Positions 36,181-45,427 of a stretch of 64,000 nt of DNA are shown piece by piece. How positions within the stretch are numbered: position 1 is the first letter of the stretch; each line of letters starts with the position of its first letter. Source of the stretch: Mariniphaga sp. (GTDB taxonomy: Bacteria > Bacteroidota > Bacteroidia > Bacteroidales > Prolixibacteraceae); NCBI GenBank assembly GCA_024636975.1, contig JAGXGA010000036.1:62001-126000 (forward strand), written 5' to 3'. Made by a program: the position numbers and the translations under genes. The notes beneath the pieces are model-generated. The model did no database searches and was not told the DNA's origin. It saw only the letters and a program-made list of their open reading frames with translations.

Positions 36181-37734
36181 TCAGTTCCATTCATTACTTA
36201 CTTCACCAATCCCAAAATTAGAATCAATTTCATTTTTTGGAATTGGGAAAAGATAATGTTTGTCCTCTACATTGGGAGAGCCAAATTCAGCAACCAACTC
36301 AACATTCATCACTTCTTTGAGGATGCCCCAGCGTTTTAAATCATTGAACCGATGTTGTTCTCCCATTAACTCAAGCTGCCTTTCCCGCTTCAGCAAATCA
36401 AACGCCTGATCCTGATTATATGTATCACTATAAGTAAAGGCTCCAATACGTTCTCTTACTTCATTTATCAGACTTATACAACCATCCACATCTCCTGTAA
36501 ACAGTTCACATTCCGCTCTCATCAACAAAACATCGGCATAGCGCATCAGGCGAATGTTATTGCCATTCTCCCCGCTGTTTCGTATTCTATCCTCTTTATT
36601 GGTGAATTTTTTATACCAGTAGCCAAGCGTTTCGAACTCAAATGGAACAGGTCCTGTCGCTAAATTATCCTGCCAGGTTGAATCACCAATACCTCCATAA
36701 AATGTAAATTCTGCACGAGGATCTGTATAGGATTCACCATTTTCGTTGTTATAGATGAAATCAGACACCCTTCTTTCAGGAAACTTCCAGTTCCCCCAAT
36801 CATTCCATGAGTAGAGATTGGGTATAACATTCATATTGGAGGGGGATGTACGACCTTCGGGTGAACTAAATAATCCATATTTCCAGCTTCCCGGATACCA
36901 GGCAAACTGAACTTCAAAAACACCTTCCTGGTTATTTTCATTTGCCTCTCCAAAGTTATACATATATTGTTCAATTGGAAGTAAATCATATTCTCCCTGA
37001 AGTTTTACAAATTCTGCATCAGCTTTGGCATATTCTTCATTGTATAAGTATAGTTTTCCCAGAAATCCTGTAGCAGCACCTTTTGTTGCCCTGCCAATGT
37101 TTTCGATACCCCATGAATCAGGAAGCAGACTTTGAGCTTTTATGAAATCGCTTTCAGCAACAGCCCATACTTCACTAACATCATCAGCTCTGGGAGCGTC
37201 AACATTATCTGATTGATCAAAAGAAGTTCTGATAGGGACTCTACCCCAATAAAAGGCAAGCTGAGCATAAGCCCAACCTCTTAAGAAATAAGCTTCTCCC
37301 TGGCTATAACTTACAATATTATTCTCATCATCGCCATTTTCATCAAGATATTCCTGAGCTTTATCAATTGTGAGGTTAGAACGAAGAATCATTCGGTACA
37401 ACATCCTCCAGTAATTTTCAATTGCCCTGCTTGAATTATTATGAATATATTGCCAGAGCGGAACTAAATCCGGTTCATTGGGAAGGGCTGCAGGTGTTGG
37501 TTCAGCTTCAGCAGCCAACACATTAAACATCGTGTTCCACTGGAATCCAAGCATACTATTGAAATAAAACCCTACATAAATGGCATTTGAAGCTTGCCTT
37601 ATCTCTTCGGGTGTTTCAAAGTAGTTTGTAGTAGTATATGTATTGGGATCATCGTAATTCATTATATCTTCGTTACAGGATACCAGCAGAATCATGATAA
37701 TTGCAAATGCTTTTATTGGAAAAAACTTTTTCAT
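36181..37734 (-). CDS. SusD/RagB-family outer-membrane glycan-binding lipoprotein
   Basis: The start is placed at the ATG at 37734 (MKKFFPIKAFAIIMILLVSC), because the longer frame begins inside the susC-susD junction with nine non-conserved residues. The lipobox Cys follows. The protein has SusD features: LRSNLTIDKAQEYLDEN, QGEAYFLRGWAYAQLAFYWG, GFLGKLYLYNEEYAKADAEF and a C-terminal LKRERQLELMGEQHRFNDLK followed by YLFPIPKNEID. It forms the surface lid over SusC and captures oligosaccharide. It follows susC by 28 nt. Length of about 517 aa is normal. Confidence 0.96.
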   Translation of the reverse strand: MKKFFPIKAFAIIMILLVSCNEDIMNYDDPNTYTTTNYFETPEEIRQASNAIYVGFYFNSMLGFQWNTMFNVLAAEAEPTPAALPNEPDLVPLWQYIHNNSSRAIENYWRMLYRMILRSNLTIDKAQEYLDENGDDENNIVSYSQGEAYFLRGWAYAQLAFYWGRVPIRTSFDQSDNVDAPRADDVSEVWAVAESDFIKAQSLLPDSWGIENIGRATKGAATGFLGKLYLYNEEYAKADAEFVKLQGEYDLLPIEQYMYNFGEANENNQEGVFEVQFAWYPGSWKYGLFSSPEGRTSPSNMNVIPNLYSWNDWGNWKFPERRVSDFIYNNENGESYTDPRAEFTFYGGIGDSTWQDNLATGPVPFEFETLGYWYKKFTNKEDRIRNSGENGNNIRLMRYADVLLMRAECELFTGDVDGCISLINEVRERIGAFTYSDTYNQDQAFDLLKRERQLELMGEQHRFNDLKRWGILKEVMNVELVAEFGSPNVEDKHYLFPIPKNEIDSNFGIGEVSNEWN

Positions 37735-37762
37735 ATCAATGCTTATTATTTTTATTTTCATT

Positions 37763-40700
37763 TTATAAACCTATTTGAACTCCGAGTGAAATTATCCGGG
37801 GAGTAGGAAAAATATTAGTTCTGCCTGGCGCCCTATAATCCATACCACCTTCCAGATTTCTGGTTATTACTATTTCAGGATCAAAATATGGATAATTCGT
37901 TAGTGTAAACAGGTTGTATCCACTTGCATAAATCCTTAAATTGGAAAGACCAATACCAGAAACTAAAGTCTGTGGGAGGTTATAACCTATTGACAGTTGT
38001 TTTAATTTTAAATAACCACCAGGATATACCGTTAATGTAGAAGTTCTGTTGTTACCGGTTGGATCTCCGATAATAGCTCTGGGAACTATTCCGTTTCCCG
38101 GCTCAGCTTCGCTTCTCCATCTGTCAAGCACCCAGGTTTCTTTGTTAAGAGTAGTTGACATACCGCGATTAACACCGTAGTACCCATAATGAATATCGTT
38201 ACCTGTTACCCCCTGAAAATTACCGTTTAAATCAAATCCTCCATATTCAAAGTTAAAGGAAAAACCATAAAAATGTTTTGGAATAGGATTCCCGATCATT
38301 GTCCTGTCATCATTTGTAACCATACCATCACCATCAATATCTTCAAATCTTACATCACCGGCAGAAGTGGTTGCATACTGATAATAAATATCCGACAATT
38401 CATCGGCTGATAAATCAGGATTTTCAGCAAGTGCAGCATTCCTGGCACTTTGATTGGCAGCATCCAGTTCGGCCTGAGTCATAAAAATTCCATCGGCTAC
38501 ATGGCCATACAGGTAACCAATAGGATAACCGACCGCTGTCCGGCTAACTCCGGCAATATATGGCTGTCCTAATCCCAAAGAAGTAACTACATTATCAACA
38601 TAGGTATAATTGGCATTAAACGAATAGTGTAGTTGTCCCACCCGGTTTCTGTAACCAGCCTGCAGTTCGAACCCCTTATTTTCGGCACTGGCTGCATTCA
38701 CAATTGCATCACCTGCTGCGCGAATTCCATATCCCAGAGACAAAGGCCTTGGTACTGCAAACAGTATATCATTCGTATTTTTAATGAAATATTCAGCAGT
38801 AAAAGTCAGCGCATTTTGGAGAAGCCCCATATCCACACCTATTGTTTTGGATGTGGTAGATTCCCATTTGATATCATCGGAAGATCCCTGTAATACTGTA
38901 GCACCCTGAGTAGGTGTGGGTGGTTCCCCGAATGGGTAATAAACTCCTGTGGTCCATACTTGAGACAAATAACGGAAATTACCTATGGCATCATTTCCTG
39001 AAATACCCCAACTGGCCCGTAGTTTTAACATGTCAAATATGCTCTGGTCACTCATAAATGATTCTTCACTTAACTTCCAGGCTACTGCAACGGAAGGAAA
39101 TGTTCCCCATCTGTTGTCAGGAGCAAAACGCGGAGAGCCATCCCTTCTGAGATTAACAGTTAACAGGTATTTATTATCCAGCTGGTAGTTAAGCCTCCCA
39201 AAATATGACAGATAAGCATACTGCCCATAATTGTGATTTAATACCATATTGTTCTCAGCTGAAAAAACGTTCTTAACATTTGTTTTATCGTAATTCTGAC
39301 CATATATGCCTATTCCACCATTTCTGGCATAGTCCTGCCATGTATTACCAATCATGACTGAGAAATCATGTATACCTATAGTATTCTTATAAGTTAAATA
39401 GCTCTCAATAAGAGGGTTAATACTGTAGCTAGACCTTTCTGTATATTCATTTAATACAATTTGTCCGTTTGGTCTTAAATGTTCATCATTCCATTGAGTA
39501 AATCTGGTAAAATCTCCGGTAACACCTGCCTGAAACCGGTAAGTCAATCCTTCAACAGGTTCCACTTCAGCCCAAACATTGGCCATATAGTTCAAGGCAT
39601 TTGTTTGCGGATTCGTTAAGTAAACATCTGCCACAGGATTAGGGGAATCCGACAAGTCGTTCGTTCTGTCAACATTGGCAAATCCACCAAGGACATTTTC
39701 ATCATACACTTGCAAATACGGCAAAGCTGAATAAAAAGGAAGGGAACCTGATTGCGGGCCTGTACCACGATCAATGTTATAACTCAGTGAAATATTCTCA
39801 CCAGCTTTTAGCCATTCCTTGGGATTAAACTGATTTTTTATTCTTATCCTGCCATTATCGCTGCTCTCATTGATGTAAAATTCTTCATTGTGCCGGTAAG
39901 CAAAACTGACAAAAAAGGTTGATTTCTCAGAACCTCCCGAAAAATCAAGATTGTATTCCTGAAAATTCCCTGTCCTGAAAATTTCATCCTGCCAGTCGGT
40001 AACATCCTGCCTGACTGCATCTGTTCTCAATCGGTCGGGAATTTCTATGTTGGCATTGTTTAATGCATCATGAACATAGTCGATGTATTGACTGGAATTT
40101 AAAAGATCCAATCGTTTAGGTGTATTTGAAAGACCTGCAACAGCATTTATTCTTACTTCCAGCGGTCCTTGTTTTCCACTCTTTGTTGTTACGAGAATAA
40201 CACCGTTCGCACCTCTGGATCCATAAATGGCTGTAGAAGAAGCATCTTTTAAAATCTCAATACTTTCAATGTCATTTGGATTAACATCTGTCATACTTCC
40301 ACCCAAAAATCCATCAATAACAACAAGAGGATCTGTATTATTAAAAGTAGTGACCCCTCTGATCCTGATATTATCACGTGAAACATCAACACCTGCAGCC
40401 TTCCCCTGAATTAAAGAAGCAAGATCCGTAGTTATCCTGTCTCCCAAATCTTCGGAACTAACTGAGGAAACTGATCCGGTTAAATCACTTTTGCGAACGG
40501 TACCATAGCCAATTGCTATCACTTCATCCAACCCAATGGATTCCTCCTCCATTACTACCGAAAGTGTATTTCTGCCATCAACAGCAACTTCCTGTGTTTT
40601 CATTCCTACAAATGAAAACTGCAGTATTGCATCATCTGAAGGAATTGCCAATGAAAATTCCCCATTCGTATCGGTAACTGTTCCCCTTGTTGTTCCTTTA

Positions 40701-41188
40701 ACTAATACAGTTACACCAGGTAATGGCTGGCCTTCCGAATCGGTAATTGTTCCCGAAACAACATTTTGTTGCTGAGCCAAAGCTTCAGTTATTTGGGAAC
40801 TACTTATAGCTGGAGCACTTCCTTCCTCTTCATCACTAAGGATAACTATCTGCCGGTCGTAAATGTTATACACATTATTGGTACCTTCTAAAACCTGCTC
40901 CAATATATGTTCAACGGGTTCATTATTAGCGTTAACATTAACCCTGCGATCAACATTAACCCATTTTTCATTATACAGTAAAATAAATTCACTGTTTTCT
41001 TCAATCTGTTCAAAGACTTCTTTTAATGTGGCATTTTTCATATCCATATCAAACCGGGCTGTCTGAGAGTATGAATCTGCTGCCGTAACAGTAATGAAAG
41101 TGAACAAAAACAAGCTTAGTAGTTTCATTATCAAAAAAACTTTAGATAATCTTGAATTTGGATTACATAATTTAGGGAAATTTCTCAT
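37763..41188 (-). CDS. SusC/RagA-family TonB-dependent transporter with STN signalling domain
   Basis: The 1141-aa protein has, in order: signal peptide (SLFLFTFITVTAADSYS), an STN domain (DMDMKNATLKEVFEQIEENS, about 48-115), a carboxypeptidase-regulatory-like domain (GTITDSEGQPLPGVTVLVKG), the plug (IRGVTTFNNTDPLVVIDGFL; IESIEILKDASSTAIYGSRG) and a C-terminal 22-strand barrel. It imports oligosaccharide with TonB energy. The STN domain means it also signals to an inner-membrane anti-sigma, and the FecR gene lies 55 nt upstream. It is the key evidence that 20-45 kb is a PUL regulated by ligand-sensing transport. Confidence 0.97.
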   Translation of the reverse strand: MRNFPKLCNPNSRLSKVFLIMKLLSLFLFTFITVTAADSYSQTARFDMDMKNATLKEVFEQIEENSEFILLYNEKWVNVDRRVNVNANNEPVEHILEQVLEGTNNVYNIYDRQIVILSDEEEGSAPAISSSQITEALAQQQNVVSGTITDSEGQPLPGVTVLVKGTTRGTVTDTNGEFSLAIPSDDAILQFSFVGMKTQEVAVDGRNTLSVVMEEESIGLDEVIAIGYGTVRKSDLTGSVSSVSSEDLGDRITTDLASLIQGKAAGVDVSRDNIRIRGVTTFNNTDPLVVIDGFLGGSMTDVNPNDIESIEILKDASSTAIYGSRGANGVILVTTKSGKQGPLEVRINAVAGLSNTPKRLDLLNSSQYIDYVHDALNNANIEIPDRLRTDAVRQDVTDWQDEIFRTGNFQEYNLDFSGGSEKSTFFVSFAYRHNEEFYINESSDNGRIRIKNQFNPKEWLKAGENISLSYNIDRGTGPQSGSLPFYSALPYLQVYDENVLGGFANVDRTNDLSDSPNPVADVYLTNPQTNALNYMANVWAEVEPVEGLTYRFQAGVTGDFTRFTQWNDEHLRPNGQIVLNEYTERSSYSINPLIESYLTYKNTIGIHDFSVMIGNTWQDYARNGGIGIYGQNYDKTNVKNVFSAENNMVLNHNYGQYAYLSYFGRLNYQLDNKYLLTVNLRRDGSPRFAPDNRWGTFPSVAVAWKLSEESFMSDQSIFDMLKLRASWGISGNDAIGNFRYLSQVWTTGVYYPFGEPPTPTQGATVLQGSSDDIKWESTTSKTIGVDMGLLQNALTFTAEYFIKNTNDILFAVPRPLSLGYGIRAAGDAIVNAASAENKGFELQAGYRNRVGQLHYSFNANYTYVDNVVTSLGLGQPYIAGVSRTAVGYPIGYLYGHVADGIFMTQAELDAANQSARNAALAENPDLSADELSDIYYQYATTSAGDVRFEDIDGDGMVTNDDRTMIGNPIPKHFYGFSFNFEYGGFDLNGNFQGVTGNDIHYGYYGVNRGMSTTLNKETWVLDRWRSEAEPGNGIVPRAIIGDPTGNNRTSTLTVYPGGYLKLKQLSIGYNLPQTLVSGIGLSNLRIYASGYNLFTLTNYPYFDPEIVITRNLEGGMDYRAPGRTNIFPTPRIISLGVQIGL

Positions 41189-41243
41189 AATTATTTGTGT
41201 TTTAGTTTGTAAATTTCATTTATTCATTTTATTTAACAGAGAG

Positions 41244-42458
41244 CTAACTACTGCCTTTCCGCTGGACATACACATCTTTCCCATTAATTTTAAAATCAAT
41301 GTGGGCAGCATCTGATAGTATCTTCATAACATTCTCAAGCGATTCCTTCATATCCAGTTTCCCACTGATTTTATCATCTGCCGGAAAATCGGGAGGCAGG
41401 TGGAATTTCACATCATAATACCTCTCAAGTTTAACTAAAACCGAATTCAGGCTTTCTCTTTTATATTCCAGCCATCCATTTATCCATGCGACATATTTTT
41501 CAGCTTCGGGTTCCATTGAGATCAAAATTTCATTACCAAGCCTGTTAAACTCTGCCTTTTCATTAGGACTTAACACAACCGACCTATTTCTAAATTTACC
41601 GGTCTTGCTCAGTGAGACACTTCCATTTATCAATACAGTTTCCACATTTTCCTGATCAGGGTATGCTGATACATTAAACCTGGTTCCATGAACTTTAATT
41701 TCCAGTTCTCCTGTTTTAACTGTAAATGGCCTTTGTTCATCATGTGCAACCTGGAAGCACGCTTCTCCTTCAAGATAAACCTCTCTCTTGCTTTTTGTAA
41801 ATGCAGAAGGAAATGCAAGTTTACTTCCTGCATTCAACCATATAACCGTACCATCAGCTAAAGTTAATTCTGACTGCTTGCCAAAAGGAATCACCACTTC
41901 ATTCATTATCTCATCTGTTTTGCCTGTCTGCAAACTTGTTTCAAGCTGAATGATACTATCATTGACAATAAATTGCTGCCCATCATCATCTATTTTTATT
42001 GTTGAATTTTCCTTCATTAAAGCAATTTTTTCTCCTGTTGATAATACAACATGAGCATCTCCGGACTGAGGATGATTGGCTGTAGCAAACTGGTATTCCT
42101 CAGCGCCTCCGCCGAAATAAAAAAAACCCATAGTTCCAAGGGAAAGAATCAAAAAAATGGATGCAGCCCAACTAAGAGTCCTGCTAATTTTTAGTTTTCT
42201 GTTTGATTGATGGATTTCCCGATCAAACTCCTCAATATTTTTCCATATTGCTTTAACTGCATCTTCATCCATCACATCATATTTATCCTGAAGCAATGTT
42301 AAGATTTCTCTTGCCTTTGCAGCTTCTTTTGCAATCTCAGGATGAACAACTATGAATTCTTCCCATTCATTGCTGTTTTCTTTTCTTAAAATCCATGAAA
42401 CAAAAAGATCTTCATTAAGAAGTTGCTTCCAATCGTATTTTAAAAATTCTTTTTTCAT
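41244..42458 (-). CDS. FecR-family anti-sigma factor
   Basis: A cytoplasmic N-terminal part (residues 1-90, with ENSNEWEEFIVVHPEIAKEA) is followed by one membrane helix (SWAASIFLILSLGTMGFFYF), the periplasmic FecR domain (VVIPFGKQSELTLADGTVIW; AGSKLAFPSAF; VYLEGEACFQVAHDEQRPF; GTRFNVSAYPDQENVETVLI) and a C-terminal DUF4974 (ESLNSVLVKLERYYDVKFHL). It would hold the ECF sigma inactive until the STN domain of SusC signals. It is transcribed towards susC. Its cognate sigma gene is not adjacent but lies beyond the plus-strand racemase-like gene. Confidence 0.95.
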   Translation of the reverse strand: MKKEFLKYDWKQLLNEDLFVSWILRKENSNEWEEFIVVHPEIAKEAAKAREILTLLQDKYDVMDEDAVKAIWKNIEEFDREIHQSNRKLKISRTLSWAASIFLILSLGTMGFFYFGGGAEEYQFATANHPQSGDAHVVLSTGEKIALMKENSTIKIDDDGQQFIVNDSIIQLETSLQTGKTDEIMNEVVIPFGKQSELTLADGTVIWLNAGSKLAFPSAFTKSKREVYLEGEACFQVAHDEQRPFTVKTGELEIKVHGTRFNVSAYPDQENVETVLINGSVSLSKTGKFRNRSVVLSPNEKAEFNRLGNEILISMEPEAEKYVAWINGWLEYKRESLNSVLVKLERYYDVKFHLPPDFPADDKISGKLDMKESLENVMKILSDAAHIDFKINGKDVYVQRKGSS

Positions 42459-42703
42459 TTTCCAGTTTGTAATTAAGAAAAGGTATTATTTAATATTTTG
42501 TGGACATGTTAAAGCATGATAAAATATTTTTTAATTTAAACCCTTGACCATCAATCGCATTACCAGGTGATACGTTTTTATATCACATATATACGTGACT
42601 ATTTTAGAGTTCAATTCATAAAAAATATCGAAGAGTCAAACAATTATTGTACACACAATTCTCTAATCGTACTTATTATAAATATAAATCGATTGTAAGT
42701 ATA
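42459..42703. other. divergent A+T-rich regulatory gap between fecR and the racemase-like gene
   Basis: No gene is present. Several short inverted repeats are visible: gtgata/tatcac around a T-rich loop near 42568-42587, and cacacaat (42652-42659) with attgtgtg (42703-42710). The second arm abuts the predicted racemase promoter, so it could be a regulator site. The fecR-susCD promoter should also lie here on the minus strand, but I see no exact TAnnTTTG. Confidence 0.45.
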
Positions 42704-42732
42704 TTGTGTGACATTTACTCTGTTTAAATTTG
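42704..42732 (+). promoter_or_regulatory. candidate promoter of the racemase-like gene
   Basis: TAAATTTG at 42725-42732 matches TAnnTTTG, with TTG at 42704-42706 18 nt upstream. The predicted start of transcription is within a few bases of the ATG at 42740, so the message would be nearly leaderless. No Shine-Dalgarno-like sequence is visible. Confidence 0.45.
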
Positions 42733-42739
42733 ATATAAA

Positions 42740-44257
42740 ATGATAACAAAAAAAGCTATTCCATTTTCAAATAGTAAATTATTTACTGTTCTGTTTTTAT
42801 TACAGTTTTTCCTGTTATCTGCCTGCACCCAAAAAGGAGTTGAGCAAACCGACAATACCGATGCCAGCTCATTTGTTTCCAGAGTTTCCACTGACACAAC
42901 CGACTTTTATTTTGTTGATTTTAAAGGGATCAATCAAAAAATAACCACGTCGTCACCTATTGGTGTTTTCGATTCGGGTACTGGTGGTCTTACTGTTTTA
43001 GATGCCATTTTAAACTTTGATAATTTTGATGTATCGGACAATAAATATCACCGGAACGGTGATGGGATTAAGGATTTTAAAAATGAACGTTTTATTTATT
43101 TTGGTGATCAGGCAAACATGCCTTATGGAAATTATCCTGCAATGAATAAAACTGCTTTTCTAAAAGAACTAATTCTCAGGGATGCACTCTTTCTGCTTGG
43201 TAACAAACGTTATAAAAACTCAAATGACACCCTCTGGCAAAGCGACAAGGAGCCTGTTAAAATAATTGTTGTTGCATGCAATACAGCAACAGCTTACGGC
43301 AAGGAAGATATCCAAAAAATGTTGAATGAGGCCGGAAGCAATATCCCTGTTATTGGAGTCATCGATGCGGGTGTCCGGGGAGCGCTTTCAACTTTTGATC
43401 CTGAAGAAAATGGCACAGCTGCTGTTATTGCAACTGCAGGTACTGTTTCATCTGACGGGTACCTCAATACTTTCCTTGCACAGAATTTACAGCTTAATTA
43501 TAAAGGTGAATTCGAATTTTTGCAACAATCAGGGTACGGCATTGCGGAAGCAATTGATGAAGAACCAAGTTTCATTGACAGAAAAGCCACAGAAGTTCGC
43601 GAAAATTATAAGGGCCCCTCAATGACCAATGAAAATTACCGGATACTTGATGAGTTAATGCCGGTATATAATTTTGATACTACTGGAAATGCATTGCTGA
43701 CAGAAAGGAAGAACGGCAGATTGACTGAAATACAGTTGAACAATGCAGAAAATTACATCAGGTATCATCTTGTGAATCTTTGTGAACAGCTTAAGCAAAA
43801 ACAAGTTGAAGAACCATTAAAAACCCTGATTCTGGGCTGCACGCATTATCCCTTTTACAGCACTTTTTTTCAAAATACATTAAATGAATTGTACAATTTG
43901 AATCTAAACGGGGAATATGTTTACAGGGAGTTTTTAGCTGACAGTATTATATTAATCGATCCGGCCGAAAATACAGCAAGGGAAGTTCATATGTTTTTGA
44001 CCGAAAGTAAATTGCATAGTGATAAAAAAGATCATGAAAACGAATTTTATATAAGTGTGCCTGATCTTTACAGCAGGAATATTGAAACTGATGCTTCTAA
44101 AAACTTTACTTATGAATATAAATATAACCGCGATGTGAATCACTTCTATGATACAAAACAGGTTCCTATGAATACTAAAACCGTTAATCAGGATATTCTG
44201 GATCGACTTAAGGTTCAGGTACCTGAAATTTATGAAATGATTAAAGATTTTGAATGA
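42740..44257 (+). CDS. lipoprotein homologue of glutamate racemase (Asp/Glu racemase superfamily)
   Basis: All glutamate racemase landmarks are present: IGVFDSGTGGLTVLDAI, YFGDQANMPYGNYPAMN, IIVVACNTATAYG with the first catalytic Cys, IPVIGVIDAGVRGAL, LILGCTHYPF with the second Cys and His, and IDPAENTAREV. Unlike MurI (about 260-290 aa, cytoplasmic), this protein is 505 aa and starts with a hydrophobic segment and lipobox (FLLQFFLLSACTQKG), so it should be exported and lipid-anchored. Extra sequence is inserted after motif 1, ahead of the second Cys (about 70 residues) and at the C-terminus. It could racemise or bind D-amino acids outside the cytoplasm. It lies between the anti-sigma and sigma genes; the link to the PUL is unclear. 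Confidence 0.88.
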   Translation: MITKKAIPFSNSKLFTVLFLLQFFLLSACTQKGVEQTDNTDASSFVSRVSTDTTDFYFVDFKGINQKITTSSPIGVFDSGTGGLTVLDAILNFDNFDVSDNKYHRNGDGIKDFKNERFIYFGDQANMPYGNYPAMNKTAFLKELILRDALFLLGNKRYKNSNDTLWQSDKEPVKIIVVACNTATAYGKEDIQKMLNEAGSNIPVIGVIDAGVRGALSTFDPEENGTAAVIATAGTVSSDGYLNTFLAQNLQLNYKGEFEFLQQSGYGIAEAIDEEPSFIDRKATEVRENYKGPSMTNENYRILDELMPVYNFDTTGNALLTERKNGRLTEIQLNNAENYIRYHLVNLCEQLKQKQVEEPLKTLILGCTHYPFYSTFFQNTLNELYNLNLNGEYVYREFLADSIILIDPAENTAREVHMFLTESKLHSDKKDHENEFYISVPDLYSRNIETDASKNFTYEYKYNRDVNHFYDTKQVPMNTKTVNQDILDRLKVQVPEIYEMIKDFE

Positions 44258-44280
44258 AATAATTACCAGTATATCAATTA

Positions 44281-44859
44281 TCACATCCCTCTGAAAACAA
44301 GAAACAGCAACATTTGACCATTTGACAAAATTTTCTTCATTGCTTTTAATGCCCTTGAAACCTGCTTCCTGGCAGAATCATATTGTAACGACATAATCTT
44401 ACAAATTTGATCGTAATCAAATCCACATGTAAACCGGTAAAACAAAATTTCCCTCTGTCTGGGGCTAAGTTCTGCCAAAGCACTCTGAACAACCCTGGTC
44501 TTATATGTTGATTCCTCTTTCCCAATAATATCATGTTCAGCCGAATAAACTATTTCAGCCTTCATCTCTTTATCATCGGATTGGTAGTTAATAAATTTAT
44601 TACTTTTCATACTTTTAGCCAGTTTTCTGCGAAAAGATGCCATGAGGTAGTATGAAATATTGTCTGTTACACCAAGATTTTCCCTGGTACGGATTAAGTC
44701 AAAAAATAATTCCTGGATATTATCTTTAATCAAATCATCATCCTGGCAAAATTTTTTACCATACCGAAAAAGCATCTGCACATGCTGATGGTATATTTGG
44801 GGAAGAGCATATGGTTCGCCTTTTCTAAAATCAGACCATATTTTTGTGTCGGGAATCAT
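44281..44859 (-). CDS. ECF-family RNA polymerase sigma factor
   Basis: The ATG at 44859 (MIPDTKIWSDFRKGE) is preferred over the TTG at 44886. Region 2 covers YALPQIYHQHVQMLFRYGKK and QELFFDLIRTRENLG; region 4 covers ALAELSPRQREILFYRFTCG and the helix-turn-helix DYDQICKIMSLQYDSARKQV. Such sigma factors pair with FecR and an STN-type SusC to induce PULs. It converges on the racemase-like gene (23 nt between stops), which separates it from fecR. It is nevertheless the only sigma gene here and the probable partner of the FecR at 41244-42458. Confidence 0.93.
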   Translation of the reverse strand: MIPDTKIWSDFRKGEPYALPQIYHQHVQMLFRYGKKFCQDDDLIKDNIQELFFDLIRTRENLGVTDNISYYLMASFRRKLAKSMKSNKFINYQSDDKEMKAEIVYSAEHDIIGKEESTYKTRVVQSALAELSPRQREILFYRFTCGFDYDQICKIMSLQYDSARKQVSRALKAMKKILSNGQMLLFLVFRGM

Positions 44860-44862
44860 TTG

Positions 44863-44870
44863 CAAATATA
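44863..44870 (-). promoter_or_regulatory. candidate -7 box just upstream of the sigma gene
   Basis: The minus strand reads TATATTTG, an exact TAnnTTTG, ending only 3 nt before the ATG at 44859. If used, transcription would begin at or inside the first codons. No matching -33 TTG is found at the usual spacing, so this may be chance. Confidence 0.3.
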
Positions 44871-45095
44871 AAAAATTTAGAAGCAATAACGCACCGATTC
44901 ATCTTTTAATATTTCATAATCCCCTTAATCTCAATCAATCTCTACCTATCCTTCCTTTTCCAGTATTGAGGATATCATCGTCGAAAGTGATGCCATCCGG
45001 CTCACTGATGGATAGCAACCATGCCCGTTAAAAGTGAATGCAATTCGTTTTCTGTAAAGGAACATACCTTTATGTACTTACCTTATTAAAATATG

Positions 45096-45136
45096 CTATA
45101 ACTCTGACAGGGTTTGAAAATGTGTCAGAGTTATAG
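45096..45136. repeat. 14-bp perfect inverted repeat
   Basis: ctataactctgaca (45096-45109) and tgtcagagttatag (45123-45136) are exact complements around a 13-nt loop (gggtttgaaaatg). It stands alone between genes, about 210 nt upstream of the sigma gene, with no T-run suited to a terminator. It is likely a non-autonomous repeat element. Confidence 0.85.
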
Positions 45137-45179
45137 AAAAACAACCCCTTTGCTCTCTACTCAATGCCATTGCTCTCAT

Positions 45180-45219
45180 ATGTCAGATTTGGAAAATCCG
45201 ACTCCCGTGGACTCGTGCC
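45180..45219. repeat. diverged copy of the gtcggactt...aagtccgac hairpin element
   Basis: atgtcagatttggaaaatccgactcccgtggactcgtgcc aligns with the tail of the repeat at 55511-55550 (atgtcggacttggaaagtccgactcccgg...ctcggtgcc), with several substitutions. The hairpin gtcagattt/aaatccgac keeps its gga loop. Confidence 0.7.
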
Positions 45220-45427
45220 TGCCTTGAAGGTAAAAAGGTAATTGGAAGTAAAGACTTTAAACTGCTACCAATCACAATAATCACAACTTAATCACCATCT
45301 GCTATATGCCTGTATCCACTTAACAGCTAAGATTCCATCCGATAATGCTGAAATACATAACGGATGGCATCCTATTTTCACTACTTACTTTTAACTGTTC
45401 ACAGATCACTTCTTTAGACTGCTTTCC

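Larger units (their letters stand above)
44887..45427. other. gene-free interval rich in hairpin repeats
   Basis: No gene is supportable. The interval holds a 14-bp hairpin (45096-45136) and a decayed copy of the gtcggactt hairpin that recurs at 55.2 and 55.5 kb. It looks like accumulated repeat debris between the PUL and the SusD relic. Confidence 0.75.
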
